Virus record (IMG/VR): IMGVR_UViG_3300034374_012237
Span: 1 to 23,107 of that record
From: a virus
DNA length: 23,107 nucleotides
Reading direction: 5' to 3' (one strand)
Part shown: in pieces, positions 1 through 6,963 of the stretch
How positions within the stretch are numbered: position 1 is the first letter of the stretch
Layout: each line of letters begins with the position of its first letter
Notes under the pieces: model-generated
Told to the model about the DNA's origin: nothing
The model's input: only the letters and a program-made list of their open reading frames with translations
Databases searched by the model: none
Position numbers and translations under genes: made by a program

Positions 1-2
1 AA

Positions 3-980
3 ATGTCTGAAGGTGAAGAAGAAGATTTAATGGAAGCTGAAGACGAAGAAGAAGGCGAAGAAACTGAAGAAACTGAAGAAGAAATCGACCTTGAAAACAT
101 GTCTGAAGACGACCTTAAAAAATTCATCGAAGATGTAATCGCTGACATGGTTGAAGCTGGCGAATTAGAAGCTGGTGAAGGTATGGAAAGCGAAGAAGAA
201 GATGAAGAAGAAGAAGGTGAAGAAGAAGTAGAAATTAACGAACGTAAAAAGTACGGTGGTAACAAAGGTGATGTTCCTGCCTCTAAACGTGGTGACAAAA
301 AAGACACTGCTGAAGAAGAGGGTGTTGAAGACTACAAAAAGAAAATGAAAGAAAACAAAGAACCAGTAAATGAAGTAGTAATGAGTACTGCTCTTCTTAT
401 GGCTGCAGGAATTATCTCAGGCCTTGTAGGTGCCGGTGTGATAACTACTAGTGTAAGCAAAAGGATGGATATCAAGAAAAAGACAGCAGAACTTATTGCA
501 AACGGTATGCCTCCAGAAGAAGCAGCTAAAGAAGCTATTAAATTTGTTAAAGCTGACTACGATAAACCAGCTTATGGTACTGGTACTAGAGGAGGATTTA
601 ACCCTGGATCTAATCTTGAAGAAGATGAAAAAGAGTTAAATGAAGCTTACAACACTATTAAAACCATTAAAAAAGAATTAGCTGAAGTTAACTTATTCAA
701 CGCAAAACTTCTTTACACTAACAAAATCTTCAAATCTAAAAACTTGACTGAAAGTCAAAAGGTTAAAGTATTAGCTGCTTTTGATAAAGCTGCTAGTGTT
801 GAGGAAGCTAAATTAGTATTTGAAACTTTATCTGAAGGATTCACTACTAAGAGAGCTCCTATGAATGAGTCATTAATCCGTGGTGGTGCCTCTAAAGCTG
901 CTGGTGTAGCTACTAAGAAGCCAATTATGGAAGCTAATGACCAGGTTGCTAGATGGCAAAAATTAGCCGGTATTAAATAA
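3..980 (+). CDS. 22: Prohead core scaffold protein, gp22-like (5' end possibly missing)
   Basis: This is probably the internal scaffold around which the T4-like prohead shell assembles; such proteins are degraded by the phage prohead protease. The first 80 or so residues are extremely acidic (runs of Glu and Asp), followed by a basic Lys-rich stretch. Residues about 125-149 form an unusual hydrophobic, Gly/Ala-rich segment (VVMSTALLMAAGIISGLVG). The C-terminal part carries the gp22-like signature LFNAKLLYTNKIF followed by LTESQKVKVLAAFDKA and VEEAKLVFETLSE, and ends in RWQKLAGIK. The position directly upstream of the capsid gene matches T4 gene 22 order. The Met at position 3 is only two bases from the window edge, so the true start may lie outside. 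At 325 residues it is already longer than T4 gp22 (about 270). The assignment is by recognised motifs and gene order. Confidence 0.8.
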   Translation: MSEGEEEDLMEAEDEEEGEETEETEEEIDLENMSEDDLKKFIEDVIADMVEAGELEAGEGMESEEEDEEEEGEEEVEINERKKYGGNKGDVPASKRGDKKDTAEEEGVEDYKKKMKENKEPVNEVVMSTALLMAAGIISGLVGAGVITTSVSKRMDIKKKTAELIANGMPPEEAAKEAIKFVKADYDKPAYGTGTRGGFNPGSNLEEDEKELNEAYNTIKTIKKELAEVNLFNAKLLYTNKIFKSKNLTESQKVKVLAAFDKAASVEEAKLVFETLSEGFTTKRAPMNESLIRGGASKAAGVATKKPIMEANDQVARWQKLAGIK

Positions 981-1006
981 AAAACAAAAAATAAAAAACA
1001 AAAACA
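981..1006 (+). promoter_or_regulatory. A-tract leader of the capsid gene, no Shine-Dalgarno
   Basis: The 26 bases between the scaffold stop and the capsid ATG are 22 A, 3 C and 1 T. There is no purine-rich GGAG-type ribosome site. Such A-rich, unstructured leaders are known as efficient initiation regions in Bacteroidota, and this one precedes what should be the most highly expressed gene of the phage. Its use as a translation signal is inferred from position and composition. Confidence 0.55.
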
Positions 1007-2677
1007 ATGTCACAAGTACAACAATTATTAGAGAGCGCTGCAGGTTCTTGGAAGAATTTGCAAAGCGACGCAGCCAAATTGGCTGGTAAGTGGACTAAGA
1101 CTGGTTTGTTGGAAGGTTTAGGCGAGATTGAGAAAAATAACATGTCAGTCTTGTTGGAAAACCAAGCCAAGCAATTAGTAACTGAAACACAAAACATCAT
1201 TTCTACTAACTCATATTTCACTTCTGGTACTCAGGGTGAGAACTGGGCTGGTATTGCTTTACCATTAGTACGTAAGGTATTCGGAACTATCGTAGCTAAA
1301 GAATTTGTTAGTGTTCAACCAATGAACATGCCTTCAGGTCTTGTGTTCTTCTTGGATTTCCAATATGGAGATACTAAGAACCCATTCACTGCTGGTGATT
1401 CTTTATATGGTACTAGAAACGCTTCTGGTCAGTTCCCATTCCAAACTACTGAAACTGCTGGTGGTTTGTATGGTACAGGTAGGTTTACTTACTCAACTAA
1501 CCAAACTTCATCTGTAGTAACTGTAACTTCAGCTTCAAACTTCAGTTCAGCTTCTTTCCAAGATGTGAACTTTGATACTGATTACTCAGCTTCTGTAGCT
1601 AGAGGTGAGATCAAGAAAATTGCTATCTCTGCTTCAACTACTAACTTAGCTGACTTCGATCCAGATGCTGTACGTGGTTTCATTATCACTTCAGGTTCAG
1701 AAATCGTTGCTGCTGATAACTTACAACAGTTCGCTACTTACGATTACACTAACAACACTATTAACTTCTTTGTAACTGCTTCAGTTGCTGAATTGAATCC
1801 ACCAGCCGGTGTTGGTGCTATGACAATCTTCTACAACAAGAAAACTGAAGATCGTTACAGAGGTGATTTTGAAGATTCAAGCTCATACGCTGTTCCAAAC
1901 GCTGCTTCTGCAACTACTATCTCTATCCCACAGATTAACGTTAAGATGCAGTCACAAGCTATCACTGCTAAAACTAAGAAGTTGAAGGCTGTATGGACTC
2001 CTGAGTTTGCTCAAGACTTAGCTGCTTACCAGAACATCGATGCTGAAGCTGAATTGACTAACATCATGAGTGAGTACATTTCAATGGAAATTGATTTGGA
2101 AATCTTAGATATGTTGATCGAAGATGCTGCTGCTGGAACTGAGTACTGGTCAGCTGTAAACAACACTGTAATTTCTGGTTCATTGCCAACTACTTTATCT
2201 TCAGGTTTCTACAACACTCAAGGTCAGTGGTTTGCTACTTTAGGAACTAAGTTACAGAAATTGTCTAACAAGATTCACCAGTTGACTTTGAGAGGCGGAG
2301 CTAACTTCTTAGTTACTTCTCCAACTGTAGCTACTATCTTGGAATCAATCCCAGGATTTGCTGCTAACTCAAACGGTGATGCCGCTCAAATGGAATACGC
2401 TTTCGGTGTACAGAAAGTTGGTGCCTTGAATAACAGATACACTGTTTACAAGAACCCATACATGACTGAAAACTTGATCTTGATGGGCTACAAAGGTTCA
2501 CAATTCTTGGAAACTGGTGCTGTATTTGCTCCATACATTCCATTGATCATGACTCCATTAGTGTACGATCCTGATACCTTCACTCCACGTAAAGGTTTAT
2601 TGACTCGTTACGCTAAGAAGATGTTACGTCCTGAATTCTACGCTAAGGTGTATGTTCACGGATTAAACACTATCTAA
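1007..2677 (+). CDS. 23: Major capsid protein, gp23-like
   Basis: This is the main shell subunit of a T4-like head (HK97-fold family). The 556-residue length is close to T4 gp23 (521). Diagnostic segments are WAGIALPLVRKVF near residue 80, SVQPMNMPSGLVFFLDFQYG from about residue 102, the AVWTPEFAQDL region near 330, and the C-terminal LLTRYAKKMLRPEFYAKVYV. The N-terminal 60 or so residues (LLE at 7-9, 34-36 and 49-51) probably form the propeptide removed by the prohead protease, whose T4 consensus is Leu/Ile-x-Glu; which site is cut cannot be told. The codon choice is noticeably more uniform than in the neighbours (many ACT, GCT, TTG, TCA), as expected for a very highly expressed gene. The gene ends with tandem stops (TAATAA) and is followed by a strong terminator. 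Confidence 0.97.
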   Translation: MSQVQQLLESAAGSWKNLQSDAAKLAGKWTKTGLLEGLGEIEKNNMSVLLENQAKQLVTETQNIISTNSYFTSGTQGENWAGIALPLVRKVFGTIVAKEFVSVQPMNMPSGLVFFLDFQYGDTKNPFTAGDSLYGTRNASGQFPFQTTETAGGLYGTGRFTYSTNQTSSVVTVTSASNFSSASFQDVNFDTDYSASVARGEIKKIAISASTTNLADFDPDAVRGFIITSGSEIVAADNLQQFATYDYTNNTINFFVTASVAELNPPAGVGAMTIFYNKKTEDRYRGDFEDSSSYAVPNAASATTISIPQINVKMQSQAITAKTKKLKAVWTPEFAQDLAAYQNIDAEAELTNIMSEYISMEIDLEILDMLIEDAAAGTEYWSAVNNTVISGSLPTTLSSGFYNTQGQWFATLGTKLQKLSNKIHQLTLRGGANFLVTSPTVATILESIPGFAANSNGDAAQMEYAFGVQKVGALNNRYTVYKNPYMTENLILMGYKGSQFLETGAVFAPYIPLIMTPLVYDPDTFTPRKGLLTRYAKKMLRPEFYAKVYVHGLNTI

Positions 2678-2701
2678 TAATTAGATTAGAGTCTATAAAG
2701 A

Positions 2702-2733
2702 AAGGCCTAGGTTTTCCTAGGCCTTCTTTGTTT
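2702..2733 (+). terminator. Intrinsic terminator after capsid gene
   Basis: A perfect 10-bp inverted repeat (AAGGCCTAGG at 2702-2711 and CCTAGGCCTT at 2716-2725) with a TTTT loop is followed by CTTTGTTT. It lies 25 bases after the capsid stop, and the next gene starts 53 bases beyond it. It probably ends the scaffold-capsid message. Confidence 0.85.
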
Positions 2734-2743
2734 CTAGGTACCT

Positions 2744-2759
2744 ACTATATATTTATAGT
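2744..2759 (+). promoter_or_regulatory. AT-rich box, possible promoter of the accessory operon
   Basis: An imperfect palindrome, ACTATA-TATT-TATAGT, containing ATATTTATA. It sits just after the capsid terminator and 27 bases before the next ATG. It resembles the boxes before the genes at 5168, 6964, 9608 and 21434. Its reverse complement contains the T4 late octamer TATAAATA, but the forward strand does not, so its direction is uncertain. Confidence 0.35.
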
Positions 2760-2785
2760 AAACACAAGTTATAAGTAATAGTCTT

Positions 2786-3700
2786 ATGAAAGAAACACCA
2801 AGCCAGTTACCTCTGCAAAGTTATGTAATGAATTTTCCGTTCTCGCTTTCAACAGCGGATCCCAACAACATCTGGATGCAAGAGCTAACAGATGAAGAAT
2901 TAACAATTAACAGACCTAAAGCATACAAGCAGTTTATGGATTTGTATAACTTTATGGCTGGTCAATCACTTGTTCATTTATTACCTGCTGAAGGAAATTA
3001 TCAAGACCAAGTATATGTAGCTAATTTAGGACTACAATTACCTCATATTAAGGATGAAAATCATATTTTATTATCTAACTTTACTTCAGACCCTCGTAAG
3101 GGAGAAGAGCTTGTTGGTGAAAAATTCTTTAACCAAATGGGTTACAAAACTCATATCTCTCCTTTTAAATGGGAAGGTGAAGCTGATATCAAGTATTTAT
3201 ATGACAATGTATATATTGGGGGTTATGGTATTCGTTCCAATATTAAGACTTATGAGTGGATGGAAAAAAACTTTGATATGGAAGTTATCAAAGTAGCAAT
3301 GACTGATGAATATTTATATCATTTAGACTGTTCAATCTTTCCATTAAATCAAGACAAAACTTTGATTTGTACTGAACTGTTCGATCCTCAAGAGGTAGCG
3401 CAAATAGAACAGTATACTGAAATTATAGACGTAAATATTGATGATGCCTTGGGCGGAATGACAAACTCTGTACGCTTAGGAAACATGATTTTATGCGCGT
3501 CAAACATTGCTGAACTTAAAAAGTCTCATGAATATTATGAGGCTGAAAAACATAAAATTGAATCATTAGAAAAAATTTGTTCTGATGAAGGTATGGAACC
3601 AGTAATTTTCAACCTTTCAGAATATATGAAATCAGGTGCTATGTTATCATGTATGGTAATGCATTTGAATAGAGTTGACCATAATAAAACGTTATTATAA
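2786..3700 (+). CDS. Amidinotransferase/dimethylarginine dimethylaminohydrolase-family protein
   Basis: This is a member of the guanidino-group-modifying superfamily (DDAH, arginine deiminase, amidinotransferases), whose members act on arginine or arginine derivatives through a covalent thiouronium intermediate. The family pattern is present in order: QVYVANLGL near residue 73, HILLSNFTSDPRKGEE, WEGEAD at 129-134, YIGGYGIRS, YHLDCSIFPL with the catalytic-type His179, and SGAMLSCMVMHLNR near the C terminus with candidate nucleophile Cys289. The 304-residue length fits a complete single-domain enzyme. The exact substrate cannot be read from the sequence; it may be a hydrolase or a transferase. 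It begins a three-gene overlapping unit with the decarboxylase and PhoH genes and has no role in T4 morphogenesis, so it is probably an auxiliary metabolic gene. I chose the Met at 2786 because the box and terminator lie just upstream. Confidence 0.85.
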   Translation: MKETPSQLPLQSYVMNFPFSLSTADPNNIWMQELTDEELTINRPKAYKQFMDLYNFMAGQSLVHLLPAEGNYQDQVYVANLGLQLPHIKDENHILLSNFTSDPRKGEELVGEKFFNQMGYKTHISPFKWEGEADIKYLYDNVYIGGYGIRSNIKTYEWMEKNFDMEVIKVAMTDEYLYHLDCSIFPLNQDKTLICTELFDPQEVAQIEQYTEIIDVNIDDALGGMTNSVRLGNMILCASNIAELKKSHEYYEAEKHKIESLEKICSDEGMEPVIFNLSEYMKSGAMLSCMVMHLNRVDHNKTLL

Positions 3701-4449
3701 TGGCACAAACATTAGAAGATTGGTTAAACGGTGAGGTTAAAGAACTCTCTAAACTGCCTGTAGGTGAGCTAAGTAACACATTTTTCTTTAGAGATCCTAT
3801 CCGTCCAAATTACATTGACCATGAACATTTCTATAGTCCAGCTGATGGAACCATCTTGTACCAAAAAGTTGTCCAACCAGATGAAGCAGTTGTAGAAATT
3901 AAAGGTATGAATTATACCTTAAAAGACGTAATGGGAGATGATGAATATGATAAACCATCCTTAGTGATTGGTATTTTTATGTCATTCTATGATGTTCATA
4001 TTAATAGAATTCCTTATGGAGGAATATTAACCTATGAACATTTAGAGCCTATTGAATCTACAAACTTACCCATGTTGGCGGTTGAGAAGGACATTTTAAA
4101 TCAGGTAGTTAACCCGAACAACATGGAGTATTTAAAGTACAATGAACGTATGTTTAACCAAATATATGTTCCTTCTTTAAACTACACATATTATTTAATA
4201 CAAATAGCCGATGAAGACGTAAACGTAATTGCTCCATTTAAGAAGCAATTAGATCTTTGTGCTCAGAATGAAAGATTTAGCCTAATTAGATGGGGCTCTC
4301 AAGTAGATCTAGTATTACCACTAGATGGGAGGTTTGAATTCGAGACAGTGTTAGACAATGCTATGCATGTTAATGCTGGACTTGATAAATTAGTAAAAAT
4401 CAATATTAACAACAATGCCATCAAAACCACACACCGACGAGGTGCATAG
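3700..4449 (+). CDS. psd: Phosphatidylserine decarboxylase-family proenzyme
   Basis: Enzymes of this family remove CO2 from phosphatidylserine to make phosphatidylethanolamine at the cytoplasmic membrane, using a pyruvoyl group made by self-cleavage. The sequence shows FFRDPIRP (28-36), SPADGTI with Asp49, FYDVHINRIPYGG with His100, and IRWGSQVDLVLP, where cleavage would fall between Gly199 and Ser200. Asp, His and Ser are the three residues needed for autoprocessing, so the enzyme looks active. The 249 residues match the compact bacterial form. The last base of the previous stop is the first base of this ATG (TAATG-type overlap), suggesting translational coupling. The 3' end overlaps the PhoH gene by 35 bases. 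No phosphatidylserine synthase is visible in the window, so the substrate would come from the host. An archaetidylserine or related decarboxylase activity cannot be excluded. Confidence 0.9.
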   Translation: MAQTLEDWLNGEVKELSKLPVGELSNTFFFRDPIRPNYIDHEHFYSPADGTILYQKVVQPDEAVVEIKGMNYTLKDVMGDDEYDKPSLVIGIFMSFYDVHINRIPYGGILTYEHLEPIESTNLPMLAVEKDILNQVVNPNNMEYLKYNERMFNQIYVPSLNYTYYLIQIADEDVNVIAPFKKQLDLCAQNERFSLIRWGSQVDLVLPLDGRFEFETVLDNAMHVNAGLDKLVKININNNAIKTTHRRGA

Positions 4450-5149
4450 ACAACAACGAGTGATAAAAAATCCTATTAAATTCAAAATACAACTTAACGA
4501 AGAGCAAAAATTAGCTAAAGAAGAAATACTAAATAATACTTTAACCTTACTAGCAGGTTCAGCTGGTTCAGGTAAAACATTATTAGCAGTTCAAGTAGCT
4601 TTAGATGGTCTTATAAGAAGACATTACGAAAAAATTATTATAACTAGACCAACAGTGTCTAAAGAAGAAATAGGATTTCTACCAGGAGACTTAAGAGAAA
4701 AAATGGATCCTTGGATACAACCTATCTACCAAAACATGTATGCTCTTTATGATAAAGAAAAAGTAGAAAAACTTATTGAAGACGGAAAAATTGAAATTGT
4801 ACCTTTAGCCTTTATGAGAGGTAGAACATTTTTAGATTCTTGCATTATTGTAGATGAAGCACAAAACGTAACTCACGAACAGATGGAAATGATTGCTACT
4901 CGTATTGGTTTACGAAGCAAAATGATTGTTTGTGGAGATGACCATCAGGTAGACTTAAAAGCAAAACGTGATTCTGGCTTTAGATTTTTATACACAGCAG
5001 CTCGTAAAGTTAAAAATATGGCTGCTATTACTTTAAAACAAAATCATAGAGACCCGATTGTAGAAGATTTAATAAATATTTATGAAGAGGCAGCAGAACG
5101 AGGTCTTAATTTAGGAACCTCAGGAACTAATGGAACTTCAAAGAGATAA
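4415..5149 (+). CDS. phoH: PhoH-like P-loop ATPase
   Basis: A PhoH-family nucleotide-binding protein, common in marine T4-like phages; its role is unsettled, with RNA metabolism and phosphate stress proposed. Walker A is GSAGSGKT at residues 48-55, and Walker B is CIIVDEAQN at 143-151. The family segments ITRPTVSKEEIGFLPGD, PLAFMRGRTF, CGDDHQVDLK and LKQNHRDPIVEDL are all present, so the 244-residue protein is complete. The start overlaps the decarboxylase gene by 35 bases in another frame. An odd detail is the C-terminal tail, which ends in GTSGTNGTS-KR (residues 234-242). These are three Gly-X-Y triplets of the same kind that make up the giant fibre gene 4.5 kb downstream, and I know of no such tail in the family. 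Confidence 0.95.
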   Translation: MPSKPHTDEVHRQQRVIKNPIKFKIQLNEEQKLAKEEILNNTLTLLAGSAGSGKTLLAVQVALDGLIRRHYEKIIITRPTVSKEEIGFLPGDLREKMDPWIQPIYQNMYALYDKEKVEKLIEDGKIEIVPLAFMRGRTFLDSCIIVDEAQNVTHEQMEMIATRIGLRSKMIVCGDDHQVDLKAKRDSGFRFLYTAARKVKNMAAITLKQNHRDPIVEDLINIYEEAAERGLNLGTSGTNGTSKR

Positions 5150-5161
5150 TATTTATAAATA
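5148..5161 (+). promoter_or_regulatory. T4-late-like promoter box
   Basis: AATATTTATAAATA overlaps the PhoH stop codon. It contains TATAAATA (5154-5161), identical to the T4 late promoter octamer, within the perfect palindrome TATTTATAAATA. The next ATG is six bases beyond the octamer. With T4 spacing, transcription would start at about 5167, one base before the start codon. Confidence 0.5.
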
Positions 5162-5167
5162 AATACA

Positions 5168-5569
5168 ATGTCAGCAGGTAAATATTCTTTTGTAATTGAA
5201 CAAGGGGCAACATTTGAATTAGAACTTCAGTATACTGATCCTGAAGGAAATGCTATTAATCTTAATGGATATAATGGTAGAATGCAAGCTCGTCCAAGTA
5301 ACACCTCTGATACTGTTTATTTTACTCTTTCTAGTAGTTTAGATGCTTGTGGTACAGGATTAAATTTTAGTGGCTCATCAGGAGATAAAGATCCTTCCTC
5401 TGGATCAATTGGAATTTACATTTCTGCAGCTTCATCTTCAGCTTTTGACTTTACTCAAGGAGTGTACGATTTAACCATCTATTCAGGTAGTGGTGATTGT
5501 ACATATGTTTTAAGATTGTTAGAAGGAAATGTTAAATTATCAAACGATGTAACTAGACCCTCATATTAA
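5168..5569 (+). CDS. Small probable virion structural protein
   Basis: A 133-residue protein that I cannot assign to a named T4 gene. It starts YSFVIEQGATFELELQYTD, continues with a GNAINLNGYNGRMQARP segment, and ends in a beta-rich YDLTIYSGSGDCTYVLRLLEG. It has no signal peptide or membrane segment. The alternation of short beta-strand-like stretches suggests an Ig-like or beta-sandwich fold, and similar small proteins sit beside fibre genes in marine T4-like phages. Two Cys (in DACGTG and GDCTY) could pair. It lies six bases upstream of the 440-residue fibre gene and probably shares its message, so a role as fibre attachment or base-domain partner is an inference from context. Confidence 0.5.
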   Translation: MSAGKYSFVIEQGATFELELQYTDPEGNAINLNGYNGRMQARPSNTSDTVYFTLSSSLDACGTGLNFSGSSGDKDPSSGSIGIYISAASSSAFDFTQGVYDLTIYSGSGDCTYVLRLLEGNVKLSNDVTRPSY

Positions 5570-5575
5570 AATAAA

Positions 5576-6898
5576 ATGGCAGCAAATATAGTTAAAGTAT
5601 ACTCAGTAGGTTTACAAGGCCCAACAGGACCTTCAGGTTCATTAGCCCCAGATAACTCAGGTAGTTTCAACATCACAGGATCTTTAAATATCACAGGATC
5701 AGTTACTAGTTCCTTTTTTACAGGTTCATTTTATGGTGATGGATCTAATTTAACAGGAACAACAACAGATACAGGTTCATTAGCGACTACAGGTTCTAAT
5801 ACTTTTATTGGAGATCAAGTATTTTCCGGATCTCTTACAATAACAGGTAGCTCAGCTAAAATGGTTAGTGGCTTAATTGAGATAGATGGTAAAGGAACAG
5901 GTGAATCAGAATTAGGAATATTACAAGAAGGTCTTCGAATTTTTAGAGGATCCTCAGCTACAGATAGAAATCAAAATATAACTATTAATTACCAAGGAGG
6001 AGCGGGTAATATTGTGGCGTATGAAAGTAACGCTAATGTTCCTCAACTTAGAATATTCTTATCCTCTTCAACTACAAGTTACACACCAGCAAAATTCCAA
6101 ATAGGTGTAACCTCAATGTCAGGATCATTTAATGTTACTGGTTCAACAACATTATCAGGCTCATTATATGTTTCTGGAGGAACTACAGGATCCTTTACAG
6201 GATCATTTACAGGTAATGGAGCAGGTTTAACTGGATTAGTTTCATCTTCTTATGCTATTACAGCATCTCATGCCTTAAACGCTGGTGGAGATGCTTTTCC
6301 ATATACAGGTTCAGCTGAAATCTCAGGCTCATTAACTGTAATAGGAAAAGTAAATGCTGGTAGTGATAACACCGTTGGAGGTCAATTTGCTTTTGCTCAA
6401 GGTTTGTTAAGTGAAGCTAATGGTAATTATTCACACGCCGAAGGTTATTTTACTATTGCTGATGGTAATTGGTCTCATACTGAAGGTAGAGAAACAACAA
6501 CATTAGATAGATATGCTCACGCTGAAGGATATGGAACTACAGCTTCCGCTGAATATTCACACGCTGAAGGTAGATTTACTCAAGCAACAGGTCTATATTC
6601 ACATGCTGAAGGATGGGGTACTATAGCTAGTGGCAATAATCAACATGTTGAAGGTGTGTTTAATATAGCTGATTCTAATGCTTTATGGATTGTAGGTGAT
6701 GGTAGTAATGTAAGTAATAGAAAAAATTTAATAGCTGCTTATACTAATACCCTCACAATAAGCGGTTCAGTTTATATCTCAGGAAGTGGAGTATTTATTT
6801 CTGTAGATTCTTTACCAACTTCAGAACCAGCTACTTCAGGTCAATTATGGTTATCTGGTTCAGCAGGTAACTCAAAATATTTAATGGTTAGAGATTAA
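5576..6898 (+). CDS. Fibre protein with YadA-head-like 14-residue repeats
   Basis: A 440-residue probable receptor-binding or decoration fibre. It opens with a tiny collagen-like stretch (GLQGPTGPSG, about residues 13-22). This is followed by repeated NITGSL/FTGSF beta elements and GDGSNLTG-type turns that are typical of phage fibres. Around residues 285-360 a strict 14-residue repeat is visible, with His at 287, 301, 315, 329, 343 and 357, each in a H-(A/T/V)-E-G motif (SHAEG, SHTEG, AHAEG, QHVEG). Such 14-residue repeats are characteristic of the left-handed beta-roll heads of trimeric adhesins (YadA/Hia type). The C terminus (LPTSEPATSGQLWLSGS, ending YLMVRD) resembles endings of other phage fibres. 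The gene follows the 133-residue gene by six bases and is closed by a terminator. Trimerisation and receptor binding are inferred. Confidence 0.75.
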   Translation: MAANIVKVYSVGLQGPTGPSGSLAPDNSGSFNITGSLNITGSVTSSFFTGSFYGDGSNLTGTTTDTGSLATTGSNTFIGDQVFSGSLTITGSSAKMVSGLIEIDGKGTGESELGILQEGLRIFRGSSATDRNQNITINYQGGAGNIVAYESNANVPQLRIFLSSSTTSYTPAKFQIGVTSMSGSFNVTGSTTLSGSLYVSGGTTGSFTGSFTGNGAGLTGLVSSSYAITASHALNAGGDAFPYTGSAEISGSLTVIGKVNAGSDNTVGGQFAFAQGLLSEANGNYSHAEGYFTIADGNWSHTEGRETTTLDRYAHAEGYGTTASAEYSHAEGRFTQATGLYSHAEGWGTIASGNNQHVEGVFNIADSNALWIVGDGSNVSNRKNLIAAYTNTLTISGSVYISGSGVFISVDSLPTSEPATSGQLWLSGSAGNSKYLMVRD

Positions 6899-6923
6899 TT
6901 TTAAAAAATAAATAAATATGTGT

Positions 6924-6950
6924 GGGCTCCAAATTGGAGCCCTCTTTTTT
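6924..6950 (+). terminator. Intrinsic terminator after the 440-residue fibre gene
   Basis: Stem GGGCTCC (6924-6930) and GGAGCCC (6936-6942), loop AAATT, followed by TCTTTTTT. It lies 25 bases after the fibre stop. The open frame of the next gene technically extends back into this hairpin, which argues for the later ATG at 6964 as its start. Confidence 0.9.
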
Positions 6951-6963
6951 AATATTTATAATC
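6951..6963 (+). promoter_or_regulatory. AT-rich box before the neck-gene cluster
   Basis: AATATTTATAATC lies directly between the terminator U-tract and the ATG at 6964. The forward strand has TATAATCA, a partial match to TATAAATA, and the reverse strand has a perfect TATAAATATT. The location immediately after a terminator suggests that a new transcript starts here. The distance to the ATG leaves almost no leader. Confidence 0.4.

Noticed and set aside
3309-3318. AATATTTATA box inside the amidinotransferase-family gene (and a similar one at 5075-5083 in PhoH)
   Set aside because: They lie within coding sequence with no following start, and such words are expected by chance in AT-rich DNA. 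They also show that the motif alone is weak evidence.
6922-6963. Extended start (MGSKLEPSFLIFII...) for the gp13-like gene
   Set aside because: The extra codons are made from the terminator stem, U-tract and AT box. The ATG at 6964 lies just after them and fits the compact gene order.
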